Shown piece by piece: positions 32,224 to 33,457 of a stretch of 33,457 bases of DNA. A model generated the notes under the pieces. It was not told the DNA's origin. It saw nothing but the letters and a program-made list of their open reading frames with translations, and ran no database searches. The position numbers and the translations under genes are program-made. Each line of letters opens with the position of its first letter. Position 1 is the stretch's first letter. The stretch comes from Acidaminococcaceae bacterium (GTDB lineage: Bacteria > Bacillota > Negativicutes > Acidaminococcales > Acidaminococcaceae): contig DOSQ01000153.1 in assembly GCA_003512125.1 (NCBI GenBank), forward strand, positions 1 through 33,457. Direction: 5' to 3'.

Positions 32224-33457
32224 ATGGAGAAAGAAAAAGAGTATCTCTTGTGGTTCGAACAGATGGAGCGCAAAGATGTGGCCATTGTAGGCGGTAAATC
32301 TTCTTCTTTGGGAGAAATGACTGCCAAAACAGATGTTCCGGTACCCTATGGGTATGCAACCACTGCGTATGCGTATCGTTATTTCATTGAGAAAACCGGC
32401 CTGAAACAGAAAATGGCTGACTTGATCGCCCAGCTGACTGATGTGGAAAACACTGCTCTGCTGCGGGATATCAGCGCCAAACTGCGTAAAGCCATTATGG
32501 ATGAAGAAATGCCAAAGGATTTGCAGGCTGCTATCACGAAAGCCTATAAAGAACTGGGCAAAAAAGTTGGTGAGAAAGAACCGTATGTGGCCGTTCGGTC
32601 CAGCGCTACTGCGGAAGACTTGCCGGATGCCAGCTTTGCCGGGCAGCAGGATACCTACCTGAACGTCCAGGGCGCCAAGATGATTATTCAGAAAGTAAAG
32701 GAATGCTATGCTTCCTGCTTCACCGACCGTGCCGTGTACTATCGTGAGAAACAGGGCTTTGACCATCTGGACGTGGCATTGTCCGCTGTTATTCAGATGA
32801 TGGTATATTCCAAGGCTGCCGGTGTTATGTTCACAGTTAACGTAGCTGACGGCGATGATAAGAATGTATTGATCGAAGGCGCTTACGGCCTGGGCGAATA
32901 TGTGGTACAGGGAACCGTGACCCCGGATGATTATCTGGTTTCCAAAGATAAGTTGGAAATTCTGGAAAAGACGGTTAATCCCCAGGAAGTAAAACTGATC
33001 CGCAAACCGGGCGGCGATGTGGAAGAAGTTCCTGTTCCTAAGGAAGAGGGAGAAGCCCAGAAGCTGACAGATGAGCAGATTAAAGAGCTGGCTGGCTATG
33101 CACTGAAAATTGAAAAGCATTACGGTTGCTATATGGATATGGAATGGGGTATTGACGAGCGGGACAATAAAATCTGGATCCTGCAGGCCCGTCCGGAAAC
33201 CGTATGGAGCCGCCGCAAGGCAAAAGAAACTGCCAAAGCGGAAGAGAAGGGAGCGGTTACTACGGACAGAAAAGTTATTGTAAAAGGCGCGCCGGCAAGT
33301 CCCGGACAGGTTTCCGGCAAGGCACACGTAATTTTGGATCCGTCCATGATCGATGAATTCAAACAGGGCGAAATTCTGGTAACGGAAATGACGGCTCCTG
33401 ACTGGGTTCCGGCGATGAAAAAAGCAAAGGCTATCGTAACGGACAGCGGCGGCATGA
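32224..33457 (+). CDS. ppsA: Phosphoenolpyruvate synthase (pyruvate, water dikinase), 5' part
   Basis: 411 codons are visible from ATG 32224 (AAAAGGAGTGG upstream), running off the window end without a stop. The enzyme makes PEP from pyruvate and ATP, releasing AMP and phosphate, for gluconeogenesis. The ATP-grasp domain opens with VGGKSSSLGEM (about 22-32) and has VAVRSSATAEDLPDASFAGQ (about 118-137). ILQARPETVWS closes this domain (about 319-329). The phospho-histidine swivelling domain begins KGAPASPGQVSGKA, and the window ends in VTDSGGM, just before the expected T-x-H. Pyruvate phosphate dikinase is a less likely alternative: the short N-terminus and FAGQQDTYLNV favour PpsA. Confidence 0.93.
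   Translation, partial: MEKEKEYLLWFEQMERKDVAIVGGKSSSLGEMTAKTDVPVPYGYATTAYAYRYFIEKTGLKQKMADLIAQLTDVENTALLRDISAKLRKAIMDEEMPKDLQAAITKAYKELGKKVGEKEPYVAVRSSATAEDLPDASFAGQQDTYLNVQGAKMIIQKVKECYASCFTDRAVYYREKQGFDHLDVALSAVIQMMVYSKAAGVMFTVNVADGDDKNVLIEGAYGLGEYVVQGTVTPDDYLVSKDKLEILEKTVNPQEVKLIRKPGGDVEEVPVPKEEGEAQKLTDEQIKELAGYALKIEKHYGCYMDMEWGIDERDNKIWILQARPETVWSRRKAKETAKAEEKGAVTTDRKVIVKGAPASPGQVSGKAHVILDPSMIDEFKQGEILVTEMTAPDWVPAMKKAKAIVTDSGGM

Noticed and set aside
32206..33327. Minus-strand open frame of 373 codons opposite the PEP synthase gene
   Set aside because: The plus strand encodes an intact PpsA frame that runs off the window end; the minus frame shows no motifs.

Overview
The window is about 33.5 kb of chromosome with dense, mostly plus-strand genes. 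I see no prophage, insertion sequence, CRISPR array, rRNA or tRNA. The gene content suggests an anaerobic Firmicute of the diderm class Negativicutes, most likely in or near Acidaminococcaceae. Supporting points are the tetrameric glyQ/glyS under a T-box, a run ruvC-ruvA-ruvB-queH-(SpoIID-like)-queA-tgt-yajC-secD-secF, a BamE/SmpA-like exported protein, and the absence of sporulation genes beside phoH-ybeY-era. This placement rests on gene order and protein style, with no marker-gene comparison.

Layout. (1) 1-330: the 3' end of ATP-type PEP carboxykinase with a strong terminator. (2) 620-3723: three exported proteins (RsiV/DUF3298-like, BamE-like, unknown), with a coding-looking remnant at 1985-2200. 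(3) 3863-5967: a LUD-domain protein, an Rrf2 regulator and an amidohydrolase. (4) 6045-10651: two related P-loop GTPases, a large duplicated DUF1538 membrane protein and a protein made of two PII-like domains. The last three genes are tightly packed and form the best candidate for an uncharacterised system. (5) 10815-11846, minus strand: an aldo/keto reductase with a ferredoxin-like tail. (6) 12116-12859: yebC with its own promoter and terminator. (7) 12985-19703: ruvC, ruvA and ruvB (Holliday junction processing), then queH, queA and tgt (queuosine tRNA modification) with a SpoIID-fold protein between them that appears to lack its catalytic Glu. (8) 19835-22891: yajC, 5-formyl-THF cyclo-ligase, secD and secF, followed by a terminator and a lipoprotein cyclophilin. 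(9) 23704-28818: phoH, a ybeY-cdd fusion, era, a CNNM/CorC-type protein and recO. (10) 28824-32070: a consensus promoter, a glycine T-box (specifier GGC), glyQ and glyS. (11) 32224 to the window end: phosphoenolpyruvate synthase, cut just before its phospho-histidine.

The genes are mainly housekeeping: recombination, tRNA modification and charging, protein export, ribosome and rRNA maturation, and the PEP/pyruvate/oxaloacetate node at both ends. The less ordinary parts are the GTPase/DUF1538/PII block, the YbeY-cytidine deaminase fusion with an internal ribosome binding site, the altered SpoIID-like protein, and the cluster of exported proteins of unknown role.
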